This document shows positions 4,462 to 5,065 of a stretch of DNA of 5,065 nt, in pieces. The stretch covers positions 1 through 5,065 of the forward strand of contig JBJKOY010000632.1 of NCBI GenBank assembly GCA_046706945.1, written 5' to 3'. The first letter of the stretch is position 1; each line of letters opens with the position of its first letter. This DNA comes from FEN-1297 sp046706945. Lineage in GTDB: Bacteria; Bacteroidota; Ignavibacteria; Ignavibacteriales; Ignavibacteriaceae. The notes beneath the pieces were generated by a model that did no database searches, had not been told where the DNA came from, and worked only from the letters and a program-made list of their open reading frames with translations. Both the position numbers and the translations under genes were made by a program.

Positions 4462-5065
4462 ATGAAAATTGTTAAACCGGGAAAGCTTTTAAAAGGAGAC
4501 GTAATAGGGATTATTTCTCCGGCTTCGTCGCCAGACGAGTACTCTAAAATCGAAGCAGGAATTAGATATCTTGAGAAATCGGGATACAGAGTTGAATTGG
4601 GTAAAAACATCGGCAAATCAACCGGCTACCTGGCCGGCACAAACGAAGAGAGACTTAAAGATCTGCACGATATGTTCAGGAATAAAAACGTCAAAGCAAT
4701 CTTTTGTGCCAGGGGAGGGTACGGAAGTCCGAGGTTGCTTGATAAAATAGATTATAAATTAATTGCTTCTAATCCTAAGATATTTGTCGGTTACAGCGAT
4801 ATTACGGCTTTGCAAATGGCTTTTATGGCAAAAACAGGACTTGCAACTTTTGCAGGACCTATGGTTGCCGTCGATTTTACGGAAGAAGTAAATCCGTATA
4901 CGGAAGAAATGTTCTGGGCGCTAATTACCTCAAATAAAAAATTCGGAAAAATTATTCAGCCGAACGACGAAAAAATATTTCATTTAACGACGGGAAACAT
5001 AAAAGGCAGGGTAATCGGCGGCAATCTATCTTTGATTAGTTCATTAATCGGGACCGAGTATCTAC
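4462..5065 (+). CDS. LD-carboxypeptidase, peptidase family S66 (N-terminal part; runs off the right edge)
   Basis: Family S66 serine peptidases cut the bond between meso-diaminopimelate and the terminal D-Ala of murein tetrapeptides in the cytoplasm during cell-wall recycling (LdcA type). Relatives such as MccF instead inactivate microcin C. The 201 visible residues begin at an ATG preceded by a purine-rich AAAAGAGAAAA. No signal peptide is present, consistent with a cytoplasmic enzyme. Signatures in order are VIGIISPAS (14-22) near the N-terminus, FCARGGYGSPRLL (81-93), VGYSDITAL (109-117) with Ser112 as the expected nucleophile, FAGPM (130-134) and GRVIGGNLSL (182-191). The Glu and His of the Ser-Glu-His triad lie in the missing C-terminal part. 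Whole proteins are about 300 aa, so about two thirds is here. The frame stays open to the edge. It is divergent from the phosphatase gene. Family assignment is firm; LdcA versus MccF role cannot be decided without the C-terminal half. Confidence 0.92.
   Translation, partial: MKIVKPGKLLKGDVIGIISPASSPDEYSKIEAGIRYLEKSGYRVELGKNIGKSTGYLAGTNEERLKDLHDMFRNKNVKAIFCARGGYGSPRLLDKIDYKLIASNPKIFVGYSDITALQMAFMAKTGLATFAGPMVAVDFTEEVNPYTEEMFWALITSNKKFGKIIQPNDEKIFHLTTGNIKGRVIGGNLSLISSLIGTEYL

Noticed and set aside
1..5065. CRISPR arrays, tRNA or rRNA genes, insertion sequences, attachment sites
   Set aside because: None were seen on either strand: no regularly spaced repeats, no cloverleaf with CCA, no transposase or terminal inverted repeats.

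Overview
The window looks like a bacterial chromosome of moderate G+C with AT-rich intergenic DNA. The overall protein style, an acetyl-cycle arginine operon in the order argC-argJ-argB-argD next to a nonulosonate/Kdo-type phosphatase and a murein LD-carboxypeptidase, fits a Gram-negative member of the Bacteroidota/Chlorobiota/Ignavibacteriota neighbourhood. That placement is an inference from protein resemblance only; no marker gene is present.

Layout: positions 3277 down to 1 hold four tightly packed minus-strand arginine genes. argC (2243-3277) overlaps argJ (1054-2259) by 17 nt. argB (236-1039) follows 14 nt later. argD starts inside the end of argB (ATG at 256-258) and runs off the left edge. 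The argD reading frame is interrupted by a TAA at codon 51, and the frame on the far side still encodes clear ArgD sequence. This part of argD is therefore a pseudogene or carries a sequencing error. ArgB also departs from its family at several substrate-contact positions.

Positions 3278-3849 hold no convincing protein gene. This stretch carries a good sigma70-type promoter for the arg operon (TTGACA, 17 nt, TATGTT on the minus strand), a leader of about 175 nt with a possible 35-codon leader peptide containing tandem Arg codons, and an arginine-operator-like site that overlaps a perfect 16-bp palindrome upstream of the promoter. At its right end is a hairpin that closes the next minus-strand gene.

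That gene (3850-4362) is a small HAD phosphatase of the KdsC/YrbI type. Its specificity residues look more like those of KDN-9-phosphate phosphatase than of Kdo-8-phosphate phosphatase. Across a 99-bp divergent gap, the plus-strand gene from 4462 to the right edge is the N-terminal two thirds or so of an S66 LD-carboxypeptidase used in murein recycling.

Together ArgC, ArgJ, ArgB and ArgD would carry N-acetylglutamate to ornithine with recycling of the acetyl group. The two right-hand genes concern the cell envelope and are not obviously connected to arginine synthesis. I do not see a new multi-gene system here. The points worth checking are the broken argD, the altered ArgB pocket, the arg leader and operator, and the phosphatase specificity.
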